Source: Paratinospora sagittata
Lineage: Eukaryota; Streptophyta; Magnoliopsida; Ranunculales; Menispermaceae
Assembly (NCBI GenBank): GCA_035771175.1
Contig: CM069598.1
Location: forward strand, 13,622,539-13,686,538
DNA length: 64,000 nucleotides
Direction of reading: 5' to 3'
In this document: positions 35,003-46,710 of the stretch, piece after piece
Layout: each line of letters starts with the position of its first letter
How positions within the stretch are numbered: position 1 is the stretch's first letter
Notes under the pieces: generated by a model
What the model was told of the DNA's origin: nothing
Seen by the model: only the letters and a program-made list of their open reading frames with translations
Database searches by the model: none
Program-made: the position numbers and the translations under genes

Positions 35003-36738
35003 GTGATGGATTTGGAAACTAGTGTGAACATGACCAAAATGATTACATTGAATGGTTCTAATTATCACACATGGAAAAGGAAAATGGAAGATCTTTTATA
35101 TGTGAAGAAATTTCATGAACCTGTCTTCCGTGCAGTCAAACCAGAAAATAAATCTGATGAGGATTGGGAATTAGAATATAGGCAAGTGTGTGTGTAACAC
35201 CCCGTAATTTTAATGAAATACATACGTTGAAGTACGCGTACAATATATTCGTTGAATGATGCATGTGTTGAATAAGTGTTTGAAACGATTTTAAATGTCA
35301 TATTTCTCTAAATATATATAATTGTCATCTCAAGAACTATATTCACTGAGCTGTTGTTTGCTCACCCCATTTCCTCCAATATTTCAGGTATCGAGTCGAA
35401 GGGAAAAGAAAAAATCCGTGAGTGATAATCACGTGAACCTTCGTCTGGTACGTGTATGTATACTTGGAGGAAATAGATCATATTGTTGTTATTTCGATAT
35501 GTATAATTATCACACATTATATATATGTAATATCACCTAGATGGGTTGTGTGGTAATAGTATCTGATGAAAATGTGATGTGTGACTGAATGGAATGATTA
35601 TAGATATTTATATTGGATTTGCTTTGTGGTATAAACAAAAAAAAATTTGTACATTTTGGGAAGGTTTGTGAGAGTACATGAAAGCTGACAGTGTATTATA
35701 TATTGTATATGGGTATGTGCAGTGTATAGTACGCTGTGCCGGTCATGACGTCAGCCTACGTTAGGGGCGTCGTGACAGTGTGGGCTTATCAGACAATGGA
35801 TCGGTGAAAATTGCTCGAACCTTGTTAGTGAAGAGACCAATGCAAGAACCTTGTGGTTTACTCTTGAGCAGTTGTATGCTAAGAAGTTTGGGAACAACAA
35901 ATTGTTCTTGATCAAGCAGATGATGGCTCTGAAATATAAAGAAGGAACCCCAGTGTTAGATCATGTGAATGCATATCAGGGTATTCTAAATTAGTTAGTT
36001 GGATTGGGCATTATGGCTACTTTGTACACTCTGAACTCATGGGAGATGTACAGAACGTCATTACAGAACTCCGCTCCATATGGTATAATTACAATGGAAA
36101 TGGCCAAGGCAGGTATTTTGAATGAGAAGTTGAGAAGAAAAACACAAAAACTTTCTTTCTCTTCTTCAAATTCAAAAGTCTTAATTACTGAACAGAGGGG
36201 AAAGAGTAAGAGTAGGGGTCCGAAGAACAGATACAGATCTAAAAGTAAATTTAATAAGTTTGCTAATGTTGAGTGTTACCACTGTGGTAAGAAGGGGCAC
36301 ATCAAAAGAAATTGCAGAAAATTGAAGAAAGAAAACAAAAATGATACAGACAGAGAAAAGAAAAATGAAGGTGATGGCAATGATGATAGAGCTGCCACTG
36401 TTAGTAATGAAGACTTTCTTCTTGTCTATGATGTTGACTCCATTAATTTTGCAAGCCATGAGACCAGTTGGGTGATTGACAGTGGCGCATCAGTTCATGC
36501 TACATCTCGACATGATTTCTTTACATCTTATACACATGGTGACTTTGGGAGTATAAAGATTGGAAATGATGGCCTGGCCAAAATTGTTGGCATTGGATAT
36601 GTGTACTTAAAGACTACTAATGGCACAAGGTTAGTTCTAAAAAATGTAAAGCATATCCCTGACATTCGAGTTAATATAATTTCAGCAGGCAGACTTGATG
36701 ATGATGGATATTGCAAAACTTTTAGTGATGGCCAGTAG
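35003..36738 (+). pseudogene. Copia gag and protease (interrupted)
   Basis: The start MDLETSVNMTKM and LNGSNYHTWKRKM match TNT1-like gag. The frame is broken by the solo LTR at 35193 and resumes at 35783 (GLIRQW...). A stop occurs near 35994. From 36004 the frame is open to 36738, with a CCHC zinc knuckle (CYHCGKKGHIKRNC, about 36273) and the protease motif WVIDSGASVHAT (about 36470). It stops at 36738, where a Gln/Trp codon became TAG. Confidence 0.85.
35193..35777 (+). mobile_element. Solo LTR nested in copia gag
   Basis: 585 bp beginning TGTAACACCCCG and ending CGTCGTGACA, flanked by GTGTG at 35188-35192 and 35778-35782. Removing it with one GTGTG restores the gag frame (RQVCGLIRQW), which proves the borders. 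No coding or primer-binding site is inside. The termini are of Ty3/gypsy type. Confidence 0.85.
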
Positions 36739-36897
36739 AAGCTCAGTAAAGGCGCCATGACAGTTGCTAGAGCCAAGAAATGTTCTACATTATACTTGCT
36801 ACAAGCAAAACTTAGTAAGAGCATCATCAATGTAGTTGAAGATGAAGTCAGAGTAGAACTATGACACAAGAGACTTAGGCACATCAGTGAGAAAGGG

Positions 36898-39616
36898 TTG
36901 AATCTTCTAACTAAGAAGAATTTGTTATCTGGCATAAAGAGTGCAAGCTTGAAGAAATGTACTCATTGTTTGGCAGGGAAGCAGAACAGAGTGAGCTTTC
37001 ACAGTTCTCTTCCTTCAAGAAGTCCAGGTATGCTTGATTTGATGCATTCAAATCTTTGTGGCCCTATGAAAACAAGAACACTTGGTGGATCTCTTTACTT
37101 TGTAACATTCATAGATGATCGCTCAAGAAAAACATGGGTTTACACCCTAAAAACAAAAGACCAAGTGTTAGATGTGTTCAAGCAATTTCAAGCACTACTT
37201 AAGAGACAAACAGGGAAAAAGATCAGGTGCATCAGAACTAATAATGGGGGAGAATATTCAAGTCCTTTTGATAAGTATTGCAGACAGCAGGGGATTCGAC
37301 ATCAGAAGACACCTCCCAAGACTCCTCAGTTGAATGGCTTAGCTGAGAGGATGAATAAAACACTGACCGAAAGAGTGAGATGCTTACTTTCACATGCACA
37401 GTTGCCAGAATCTTTTTGGGGTGAGGCTTTGAGTACTGTTGTTCATGTTCTTAATCTAACACCATGTGTTCCACTAAATTTTGATGTACCGGACAGGGTT
37501 TGGACTGGCAAAGATGTTTCATATAATCATATTTGTGTCTTTGGATGTAAGGCATTTGTGCACATTCCCAAAGATGAGAGGTCTAAGCTTAATGTGAAGT
37601 CTCGACAGTGTATATACCTTGGTGATGGCCAGGATGAGTTTGGATACAGATTGTATGATCCAATTCAGAAGAAACTTGTGCGAAGCAGAGATGATGTGTT
37701 TATTGAGAATCAGACTATTCAGGACATTGAGAAAGCTGAGGAAACTACATCTCGTGACAGTGATGGTTTGGTAGATTTGACTCCAACTCCTTCAAAAAAT
37801 CTGCCAACACAGGTTGAAGATAATGCTTCAGATGATCAACAGGGTACAGTTAATGAAGATAGTTCGTCACAGATTGAGGGGATTGATGAAACCGATGAGC
37901 ATGTGTCAGAATCTAATGCAGAGGTTCCACTCGAAGGTCCCACTCAGGATGAACAGATGTCAGAGGTCCTACTCATGAGGTATATCAAAGACCGACGTCC
38001 TTTCACTAGGTATCCTGCATATGAGTATGTGTTCTTGACTGACAGGGGAGGGCCCGAGTGTTATACAGAAGCTCTTGAAGATGAACACAAAAAGGAGTGG
38101 CTTGAGGCAATGCAAGATGAGATGCAGTCATTATATGACAACCATACCTTTGAACTGGTGAAATTGCCTAAAGGCATGAGAACTTTGAAGAACAAATGGG
38201 TGTTTAGAATAAAACATGATGAACTTACTTCACAGCCTCAGTACAAAGCAATATTGGTTGTCAAGGGATTCAGCCAAAGGAAAGGCATTGATTTTGATGA
38301 GATCTTTTCTCCAGTTGTGAAGATGTCATCCATTCAAGTTGTACTTAGTTTGGCAGCTAGTCTTGACTTGGAGATTGAGCAAATGGATGTGAAGACAACT
38401 TTCCTTCATGGTGACCTAGAAGAAGAAATTTATATGGAGCAGCCAGAAGGTTTTAAAGAAAAAGGAAAAGAGCAGTATGTGTGCAAGTTGAAGAAAAGCT
38501 TGTATGGCTTAAAACAGACACCAAGACAGTAGTACAAGAAGTTTTAATCTGTTATAGGGGAGCAAGGTTACAAGAAGACAACTTCTGACTATTGTGTGTT
38601 TGTTTAGAGATTCTCTGATGATGATTTTATCATCTTATTGCTATATGTTGATGACATATTGATTGTTGGCAAGAATGCTTCGAGGATTGACATGTTGAAA
38701 ATGAAATTAAGCCGATCCTTTGCTATGAAGAACTTGGGGCCAGCAAAGCAAATCCTTGGTATAAGAATCCATAGGGATAGGAATGCCAAGAAGTTGTATA
38801 TGTCACAGGAGAAATACATTGAAAAGGTGCTTCAGAGGTTCAGCATGGATAAATCCAAAATAGTTGGCTCTCCACTTGGTATGCACTTCAAACTAAGTTC
38901 CAAACAGTGTCCTACAGAGGCTCAAAAGAATGACATGGAAAGGGTTCCATATGCTTCAGCAGTTGGGAGTTTGATGTATGCAATGGTATGTACGAGACCA
39001 AACATAGGTCATGTTGTTGGTATTGTTAGTCGGTTCTTGTCTAATCCTGGAAGAGAACATTGGAATGTTGTTAAGTAGATTATGAGGTATTTACGAGGCA
39101 CTTCTAGTTTGGGACTTGTCTTTGGTGATGGGAAACCATTACTAGTTGGCTATATAGATGCAGACATGGCTGGAGATGTGGATACTCGCAAGTGTTCATC
39201 TGATTACTTGATCACTTTTTGCAGGGGGAGCTATAGCTTGGCAACCAAGGTTGCAAGAATGTGTTGTTCTTTCTACTACAGAGGCAGAGTTCATTGCGAC
39301 AACTGAGGCATGCAAAGAGTTGTTGTGGATGAAGAAGTTCGTTGGCGAACTTGGTTTCAAGCAACCAAAATATGTGTTACTTTGTGAGAGCCAAAGCGCC
39401 ATTCACCTTGGTAAGAATTTTTCTTTCCATGCAAGATCTAAACATAATGATGTGAGGTATCAGTGGATTAGAGATATCCTGAATGATAAGATGTTAGAAC
39501 TTGAAAAAGTACACACAAATGATAATTGGTCTGATATATTTACAAAGTCTTTACCAAGGAATAAGCTTGAGACCTGTCGAATGATCGCCGGAATGGCGAA
39601 TCCCCCCACATGTTAG
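36898..39616 (+). pseudogene. Copia integrase, RT and RNase H (broken)
   Basis: The frame 36898-38532 holds the end of the GAG-pre-integrase zinc-binding region (CTHCLAGKQNR), the integrase core (about 37030-37450) and the first part of RT (VFRIKHDE, MDVKTTFLHGDLEEEIYM, KKSLYGLKQ). A stop at about 38530 is followed by 38638-39078 with the catalytic YVDD (38645), then a stop and a frameshift before RNase H (39251-39616: STTEAEFIA, SQSAIHL). In integrase the first two acidic residues appear as Asn (HSNLCGP, RTNNGGEY) where active elements have Asp. Confidence 0.88.
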
Positions 39617-39630
39617 GAAAGGGAGATATT

Positions 39631-40718
39631 TGTTGGGTTGGGTTTCCCTCTCATGTGAGGATGGCCCATTATCAACAAGCCCAACTTGTAATTTGGTGAA
39701 TGAGTATCATAAAAACCCTAAGAAGCAAAGGGGAAAGGGTGGTAGCCATTTTTGTGTGAGAGAGTGAAGAAATAGAAGAGAAAAGAAGAAGTGGTTTTTT
39801 TTGGGGGGGAGAAAATATCTCTGCAGCGTTTTCATCAAAGTTAGATCTCTTAGATCCATGGTTGGATCACCCTGAAATTTTCACAGATTGTTCATATCTG
39901 GTTGTTCGTCATTATGGGCGGTGAAGATCGTTATCGGAGCATTCTGCTGAGAGTTACAGTCCTCAAAAGACGGCTGTTCGGAATCACGGGTTCTCTTGCT
40001 CAGTTTTGATCAAACGGTTGGATATCTCATTTCCACCGTTAGATCGAGTTTAAACTTCATCAGTAAGTTTAACATTGGCTCTTCTAGATTATGTCTGGTT
40101 AAGATGTTGACTGGTGGAGTTTTTTACGTGATATGAGCATCGGAGTGAAAGTGATTGCAGCAGGGAAGGGAGAAACGTCTGGTTTGAGCCGTCTTCATCA
40201 AATAGCCATATCTCCTTCATCCACCGTCCGATTGACCTGAAATTTGGATAGAGGATTCTTCTCTTGAGGTTTCTGAATCTGACCACTCGATTTAGCGATT
40301 GGAGTTTTCCGGTAACAGTTTGGAGCAACCGACCAGAACACTAAATTGGTGAATTCTTTATTCCTTCTGTTGATTGTTGATTTGGAATGTGTATGATACC
40401 AAGTATATGTTACTTGATGTTTGCTACCATTTGCTATCCTTGTTGATGTTGGGATAGTGTGTGTACTCTCATATTTACACATGGTGGAGATTTTGTTGGA
40501 CTACGGTCCCATGGTTTTTACTTCTCACATTGAGAAGGTTTTCCATGTTAAAAATTCTGGTGCATGCTTGTGGTTGATTATTGTTGCTAGTGTTGCCTTT
40601 TATAGCATATATATTGTGGTTGCATTGTGCTGGTTTCTTGCGGTTTCCTATTAGACCCATACACGAAAGGGAGAGAGATTTGGGTGAATTTCCGCTATGT
40701 GTCGCTTCTCTCCCAACA
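39631..40718 (+). repeat. 3' LTR of the copia element
   Basis: Colinear with the 5' LTR; preceded by a purine-rich tract (aggaaagggagatatt) and followed by the duplicated TCCAA and SRK-C exon 1 sequence. Confidence 0.9.
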
Positions 40719-41762
40719 TCCAAGCCATAAGTGAAGTTTCCAATGGAAGGATCTTTAAAGTTCTTCCTTGAAGTCAGTTGCCTATTCAACCCAGTTTCCA
40801 AGTTCCATCCCAACTTGGCTCCCTCCACCAATGTATCACATGGATAATAAAAGCTCTGCCAGATATAATTATAGGAGTCATTGTTGCATTCATGCTTTAT
40901 GACTAGATTTCCATTGTCAAGAAGCTGTGCAGTTGTGTTGTTTACACAGGAATGATTTGAAGATGACCATATAATGCTTTCATTTTGATGGAGAAATACT
41001 AGATTCCTGTCGTTGTTGATCTTCAAAACTCCCGAAGAATCATTAAGTGGGTTGTCTCTGTTTGCCACCCAAATTAATGTTTTGAGTTGGAATGTTCTTA
41101 AACCAGATTCCTCAGTATCGATTCGAACCATCGAGACTGAAGAAGCGCAGTTCGAATATTTGACCCGAGGAAATCAAAGACTGGTTATCACTGAGAGGTT
41201 GGTTTGGTGTAATGGTATCACTTGCACTTGCAACTGAAATCTTGAGTGGGAAATGGAATGAAGTGCAAGTGAAAATGAAATGAAGAAGGAAAAGAAGAAG
41301 AAGATTCTTCATTTGATATTCTTAGATGTCCTTAATATGCTGAGACACTAAAAGCAGAGTTTTATCAATGAGCTATAAAAACAAGGCTCTTATTAACAAT
41401 TTACTTATGGTTTTTATGATTTGGGTCATTTGAAATTGACTGTGGTGTGAACTGTCATGGTCACCACCCAGCAACCGTGGCTTTGAAAAAAAGAAGTCAA
41501 TACAGTTAGTCTCCTATAGTTATTGATGAATGTACTTTGCAAAAGTCTTTAACTTCTTTTTCATCCTCTTTCAGAGAACATGTGTTTCTGTTATTATCTC
41601 CCATGCTGCAATTTTCTCCTCACAAGCATCTTAAAATCCCCACACGAAGATATCTTTAATAGGAATTTCCAAAAACCTAGAAGAACTTGAAGATCATATA
41701 CAAGAGAAAATAGATTCATCAGTTTCAGGAAAAATAACTAAAGGGGTCAAAAAATAATACTC

Positions 41763-44700
41763 CTATCTACCCTCTAATAATGTAACACTTGACTCATTTG
41801 CATGACTGAACATTTTCTTTGATTGTGAGCTTTCCTCAAGAAGATGCCTTTCATAATAAAAACCAGGTAGTTTAGGTTGTGGCATGTTTGCACTATCACT
41901 ACTTAGCAGCAAAACCACAGATGACATTGTCAATCTATCTTCTGGATGTTGTTGCACGCATAAGAGACCCACTTGGATGCATCTTAACACTTCTGGTTCT
42001 GTTACTGCTTCCTCCATCACTGGATCCACTAATTCAATGGCCTTACCTTCATTCCATAGATTCCATGCCTATAAAAAAAATAAAGATATAGTACTAATGT
42101 GAGTTGCATTTATATTGCATCTTATGCTTTTTATAGCTTTTCAACCGGAAGTTACGAGAGGATATAAAAGAGACTCATCTTCATACTTACATGTCCTAGG
42201 AGGTTGAGGCCATGATCAGGATAATCAAAACCTCTGTCTTTCTTGCCACTCACTATTTCCAATACCAAAACACCAAAGCTAAAGACATCAGATTTCATCG
42301 AAAATAGTCCATCTATCGCATATTCAGGAGACATATAACCACTGAAATCCAACATAAGAGTAAAAATGTGTTAGGCAACAATGATTTTCCAAGTTTACAG
42401 AAAGTGATCCAGCGGTAAATTGGGTTTTGATTTCTCTTGGAGTCTTGGGGTACTTACTAAGTTCCGGCCACTCTTCCGGTGTTTGCTTGGGTTTGATCTC
42501 TTCCAAAAGTTCTTGCCAAACCAAAATCTGATATTTTTGGATTTATCTCATCGTCAAGTAGAATGTTACTGGCTTTGAGATCTCTATGAATAATCCGTAG
42601 CCTTGAATCTCTATGAAGATAAAGTAGTCCTTGAGCTATTCCTACTATGATGTTGAAACGTTTTTGCCAACCAAGTAATCTCCTTCTTGTGTGGTCTAAT
42701 AAAGAATTTAAACATTATTGGAAGCATTCAAAATATAACATCAACACTGCACAAAAATAGAAAAAAGAAAAAAAGAACGTTGTTGATGCACAAACCAAAG
42801 ATAAAAGAGTCTAAGCTGTTGTTGGACATGTACTCATAGATTAGCATTTTTTCATTTCTCTGAATGCAACAGCCTAGTAGTCTTACTAGATTCCGATGTT
42901 GAAGTTTTGCAATACAAAAAACCTCGTTCTTGAACTCGTTTACACCTTGTCCAGAATTCTCTGAAAGCCTCTTTACAGCTATTTCTTGTCCTGTTGACAA
43001 CTGGCCCTGGGGAAATTCATACTTTTTGGTAAGAAAAGCATTTCTGAATTCACCAAAAAATTTTAGTTTATTGATCATTTCGTTATTGAAATGGAGACTT
43101 ACCTTATACACAGAACCAAAACCACCCTGGCCGAGCTTATTATCAATGGAGAAGTTACTAGTGGCAGTTGCTACTGTAACAAAATCAAACAATGGCAGCT
43201 CCAGCTCTCTGCTTTGTGTTTCATAGTCATTCACTTCATCTTCAATATCCATTTTACCTGCTTATTACCAAGATTAGAAGTTTTTCGAATTATAACAAAA
43301 TAATGACGTCAACCACTCTAGTATGCAGATGACTTTAGTACAGTTACTTAAACCACATTTATAACCCCAAAATGTACAATTTGTTGGATGATTTAAAGAG
43401 AATGATTTGGTGTTATATTAATCTGTAGACTATATTTTTGGTTAATGTATGATGTAAATAAACCAACTTAAAGCATGAATATATCATTGATAAGTTAATT
43501 TTGTTGAGAATGACTATTTACCTCTTTGTTTCCTCCAGATAATGCACCATATGATTGAACCAAATAGAAGAACCCCCACAACTACTGCTATGGATACCAG
43601 TACCACCAGGTGGACCCTCTTTTCCTTCTTGACATCTATACGAGCATTGCCTTTTAGTAAGTAAGAAACACATTTTTCTCTTCCATTTTATCACTTATCA
43701 GCATCTCTTCATTATTCTATACATGGGTATTTAGATATGGTAATGAATGTATCTCTTTATTCTTTAGAAACTTTAACAGTTAATCCTTTATCTTGCATAA
43801 AATATATGTATCTCTTTAGTTTTTTAAATGTTTCCTTGGGCTAGGTTGGGGATTTGTACCCTCCTTGCACAAGGATTTGTACTGGCTAATTGGCTCTTGT
43901 GCACATGTGGGCTTCCTCAATATCCTCTCAAGGTTTCAAGTCCTCTGAGAATTGTTTTAATATATATGTTTGTTAGAAACCACTCAATCCAAAAGCTATA
44001 ACTTTCGGATAAGGGCCAACAATGCATATCAAACTATTATCAACACTCTCCCTCACGTGCACCCCCATCCTGCACGTGGAGAGTCATAAGAGAGACAGAA
44101 GAAGAAAAATAGTAATTATACAAATGGAGAACATGCAAATGTCAATAACGAGACTTGAACTCAAGACCTCTTACAAAATTAAGGCTTTGATACCATGTTA
44201 GAAACCACTTAACCTGAAAGTTATAGCTTTCAAATAAGGGCCAACAATGCATATCAAGCTATCATCAACAATGTTATCTTCAAAACTCTTAAATTGGTTT
44301 TCACATTCAACCTAAACATATTTTCCAACACTCAGTCCTATCAAGAGACGAAAAACCCAAACATGAAACTAGGAAATGAGAGTGGAGATAATAGCGTGGT
44401 AAAGCAAACAGAACTTACCTAGTTCTGAAGATGCTAACCTTACATAGAGATCTTGTGAACCCTTGTTGAGGCCTACAATATCCAGAAGATCCCCAAACCA
44501 CAGAATACAGCCACTACCTCCACTCCTAATATCTGAATTAGCATAAGCTGTACAAGAACAGTTCTTCAAGCATTCCATCTTGCATTCTTCAAGGGTCATG
44601 CTCCTATTCATCCAGGAATCTGAAGGAGCAGGTAATTTAACAGAAGTGAGCTTCAAAAACCTGTCTCCATTTTTGCAATCCAAAGATTTTGTTCTTCTAC

Positions 44701-45694
44701 ACCCACTAGACCAATCAAGCCTATCCCAATCCTTCTGTGATTTGGGCTCAAATCCCTTTAAACAGCTGCAAACAACTGCATTGATCATATTACAAATTCC
44801 ATAAGAGCCACAAAGACCATAAATGTTACATTGGTCTGCTTGCACCGTTACTGTTAGCACCCACTCTTTACTTTGATTATTCAATATATAGCGATGAAGC
44901 ATGCCCAGTGGATCTAACCCTAACCTTGCAAGAACAGGAACTTCGTTGTGTTCAAATACATAGTATACCTCTTCGTCATTGGATACAAAAGTTGGTTTGA
45001 AACCCGGGTTGTTCATAAGATTGGGAGCACCACTAAATTGAACACCATTCCATGGCCCTGATCGATACTTCTCCACCAATCCATTTCTTACAACTGTATC
45101 AGGAAATCCTCGGAGCTCAACGCCATAAGAGAAATTACCACGAGAAGGATCATCGAAGTTTCTCCAGGATGTCAATTGCCTATTCAAACCAGTTTTCAAG
45201 TTCCATCCCAACCGGGCGCCCTGTAACAAAGTATCACATGGATAGTCAAAGCTTTGCCAGATATAACTACTCGGTTCATTGTTGTTCTCATCTCGTATGA
45301 CTAGATTTCCAGTGTCCAAGAGCTGGGCAATTGGGTTTCCAACTACCCAGGAATGATTAGAAGATGACCATATAGAATCCATGCTTTTATTACCAAGTAC
45401 TAGATTTCCTTTGTTGAGCTTCAAAACTCCAGAGGTATCAGTGATTGGAGACTCTCTGTTTGCTACCCAAACAACTGTTGGAGTTGCTATGTTCTTAAAC
45501 CATATTCCCAAGTATCGTTTCTGGGAATTACCAGGACTGAAGAAGCCAAGTTCGAAGCTTTGATCGGAGGAAACTAAGGTCTGATTATCTGTGAGAGGTT
45601 GGGTTGGAGTGATAGTGTCCCTTGCAATAGCAGATGAAATCTTTGAGAGTGAAATGCAAGTGAAAACGAGAAAAACTAGAACCTTCATTGGCAT
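41763..45694 (-). CDS. SRK-D: G-type lectin S-receptor-like Ser/Thr kinase (SD1 type), intact
   Basis: Exons (minus): 45694-44419, 43635-43522, 43257-43103, 43006-42796, 42695-42458, 42341-42191, 42068-41763; all GT-AG, total 2451 nt, 816 aa. A start two codons later (45688) is equally possible. Exon 1: signal peptide ([17 protein letters not shown]), B-lectin ([21 protein letters not shown]), S-locus glycoprotein, EGF-like ([14 protein letters not shown]) and PAN ([16 protein letters not shown]). Exon 2: transmembrane helix (about 434-459) flanked by basic residues. Exons 3-7: kinase with [12 protein letters not shown]527, HRDLK (D624), DFG (D642), SPE, and a C-terminal tail. All key residues are present. 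Role by family: plasma-membrane receptor in defence or development signalling; the ligand is unknown. A TRIM sits in intron 1 without disturbing the splice sites. The gene is partly duplicated as SRK-E. Confidence 0.95.
43971..44270 (-). mobile_element. TRIM (miniature LTR element) in SRK-D intron 1
   Basis: 300 bp. Two 75-bp end repeats (43971-44045 and 44196-44270) begin TGTTAGAAACCAC and end ATCAACA on the plus strand. On the minus strand the 5' repeat is followed directly by the primer-binding site TGGTATCAAAGCC, and a purine tract (GTGAGGGAGAG) precedes the 3' repeat. Flanked by ATGTT at 43966-43970 and 44271-44275. SRK-E intron 1 (about 59455) shows the empty site with a single ATGTT. 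The two end repeats differ at about ten positions. Confidence 0.92.
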
Positions 45695-46180
45695 TTCAAG
45701 ATAGCCACTGAAATTGTAAGCTAGACTTACATTTGTTGATCAGGTAGTTCTTTAGTTTAGGTTGAGAAGAAAAACAGGATGAATTGAATGAAGCGATCGA
45801 CAATAGGTGGGATCGTTTGCTGTGAATTCGTTTAGCCACCCAATCGCTTTTGCTAAGGAGAGTGTTATTTTATGAGAAGTAGCAAAGTCTTCTCTCCTTC
45901 CATTTTTTTTTGTGATGACGACTTCTTCCCTTGGACAAAACTATTTGAAATCTGCAAAGAATTGATTTAGTTTTGGCTGCAATCAATTTTGGCTGCAATC
46001 AATTTTGGCTGCTTTATAAACAATCTTGGATAAATCAACTAAATTAAACCATCTCCAATTATATGCTATTAAATCTAGAAAAAAGAAAGTGGACTTTGGA
46101 TTCTTTTTTTTTTAATTATTTGGTTCCATTAATATTTATATTCACTTCATATATACTTGATAGCTACTGTTTTAAGGTTA
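45695..46180. other. Upstream region of SRK-D
   Basis: 5' flank of SRK-D, AT-rich. It includes a short direct repeat (gctgcaatcaattttg at about 45977 and 45995). No other gene is seen. Confidence 0.5.
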
Positions 46181-46350
46181 AAGTAATTTCTAACATGATA
46201 TTATAAAGCTTTGCTATGCTAAATGTTCGTGTGTTCAAAACCTTTTTGCAAACATATTTGGTTATTTATCTCATTTATCAATCTTATGTTTTTCCTCCCT
46301 ATTATAAATCTAGTTCATGTGTCATCATGCACGTGAGGGAGAGTGTTAGT
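46181..46350 (+). mobile_element. Degenerate TRIM relic
   Basis: TTCTAACATGATATTATAAAGC (split: TTCTAACA then a decayed primer-binding site) at about 46187 and GCACGTGAGGGAGAG followed by TGTTAG at about 46328 keep the layout of the 43971 TRIM in plus orientation. End repeats are too decayed to delimit. Confidence 0.45.
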
Positions 46351-46383
46351 ATATCTATTCACTTGATATATATAATTGTGCAG

Positions 46384-46710
46384 CCAACGAGGAGTTGGTC
46401 TGGTGGTGCATGTGAACACGGCTCGGAGAATGGAAATACCCGGGTTTGAGTCTTGTTGTCACCAATTTCTCTTCTAATTTTTAATGATGGCTGCTAAAAT
46501 CACCCACTATTTATTCTTTGTCCACCCACCCACTCTCAAAATTTATTCTAAAATTTAACTAAGATGGGTGGATAGAGAGTAAATGGTAGGTAATTTTAAC
46601 AACTATCTTTTTAATGAATTGGTAGGGAGATTAGTTGGGCTTTGTCCCGAGCCCAAAGAGCCCATATACCTGTCAGGGGAGTACACCACCGATTGTTGTA
46701 TCTACTTTAA
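46384..46710 (+). mobile_element. tRNA-derived SINE, interrupted by a MITE
   Basis: An A-box-like block (tggtctggtgg, about 46396) and a B-box-like block (gggtttgagtc, about 46442) lie in one orientation. The body ttgggctttgtcccgagccc (about 46634) and gtacaccaccgattg are typical of plant tRNA-derived SINEs, and an A-rich tail starts at about 46706. The body is split by the MITE at 46486-46607. The family is not assigned with certainty. Confidence 0.6.
46486..46607. mobile_element. MITE with 8-bp TSD inside the SINE
   Basis: 122 bp with imperfect terminal inverted repeats (gatggctgctaaaat... / ...attttaacaactatc) and an internal cccacccac / gggtgg pair. It is flanked by TTTTTAAT on both sides, an 8-bp duplication that fits the hAT superfamily. 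Confidence 0.6.

Larger units (their letters stand above)
33880..40718 (+). mobile_element. Ty1/copia retrotransposon (TNT1-like) inside SRK-C exon 1
   Basis: LTRs at 33880-34968 (1089 bp) and 39631-40718 (1088 bp) start TGTTGGG and end CCCAACA. The host pentamer TCCAA occurs on both sides (33875-33879 and 40719-40723). The body runs gag, protease, integrase, RT, RNase H, the copia order. LTRs differ by about 5% by eye in the parts compared. A gypsy-type solo LTR (35193-35777) interrupts gag. Confidence 0.95.
33178..41312 (-). pseudogene. SRK-C exon 1 (extracellular domain), split by a copia element
   Basis: Minus-strand S-domain sequence occurs at 40719-41312 and resumes at 33178-33879, either side of a copia element. 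The 5' part encodes a signal peptide (MKNLLLLFLLHFIF) and B-lectin motifs ([27 protein letters not shown]); the 3' part encodes the S-locus glycoprotein, EGF-like (GLCSVCGIYD) and PAN ([18 protein letters not shown]) regions. It ends at a GT donor at 33177. Frameshifts lie near 41115 and 33415 and a stop near 33642, all outside the copia element. Exon 2 is at 8111-8218. Kinase exons are lost. The gene cannot make a receptor. Confidence 0.85.
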
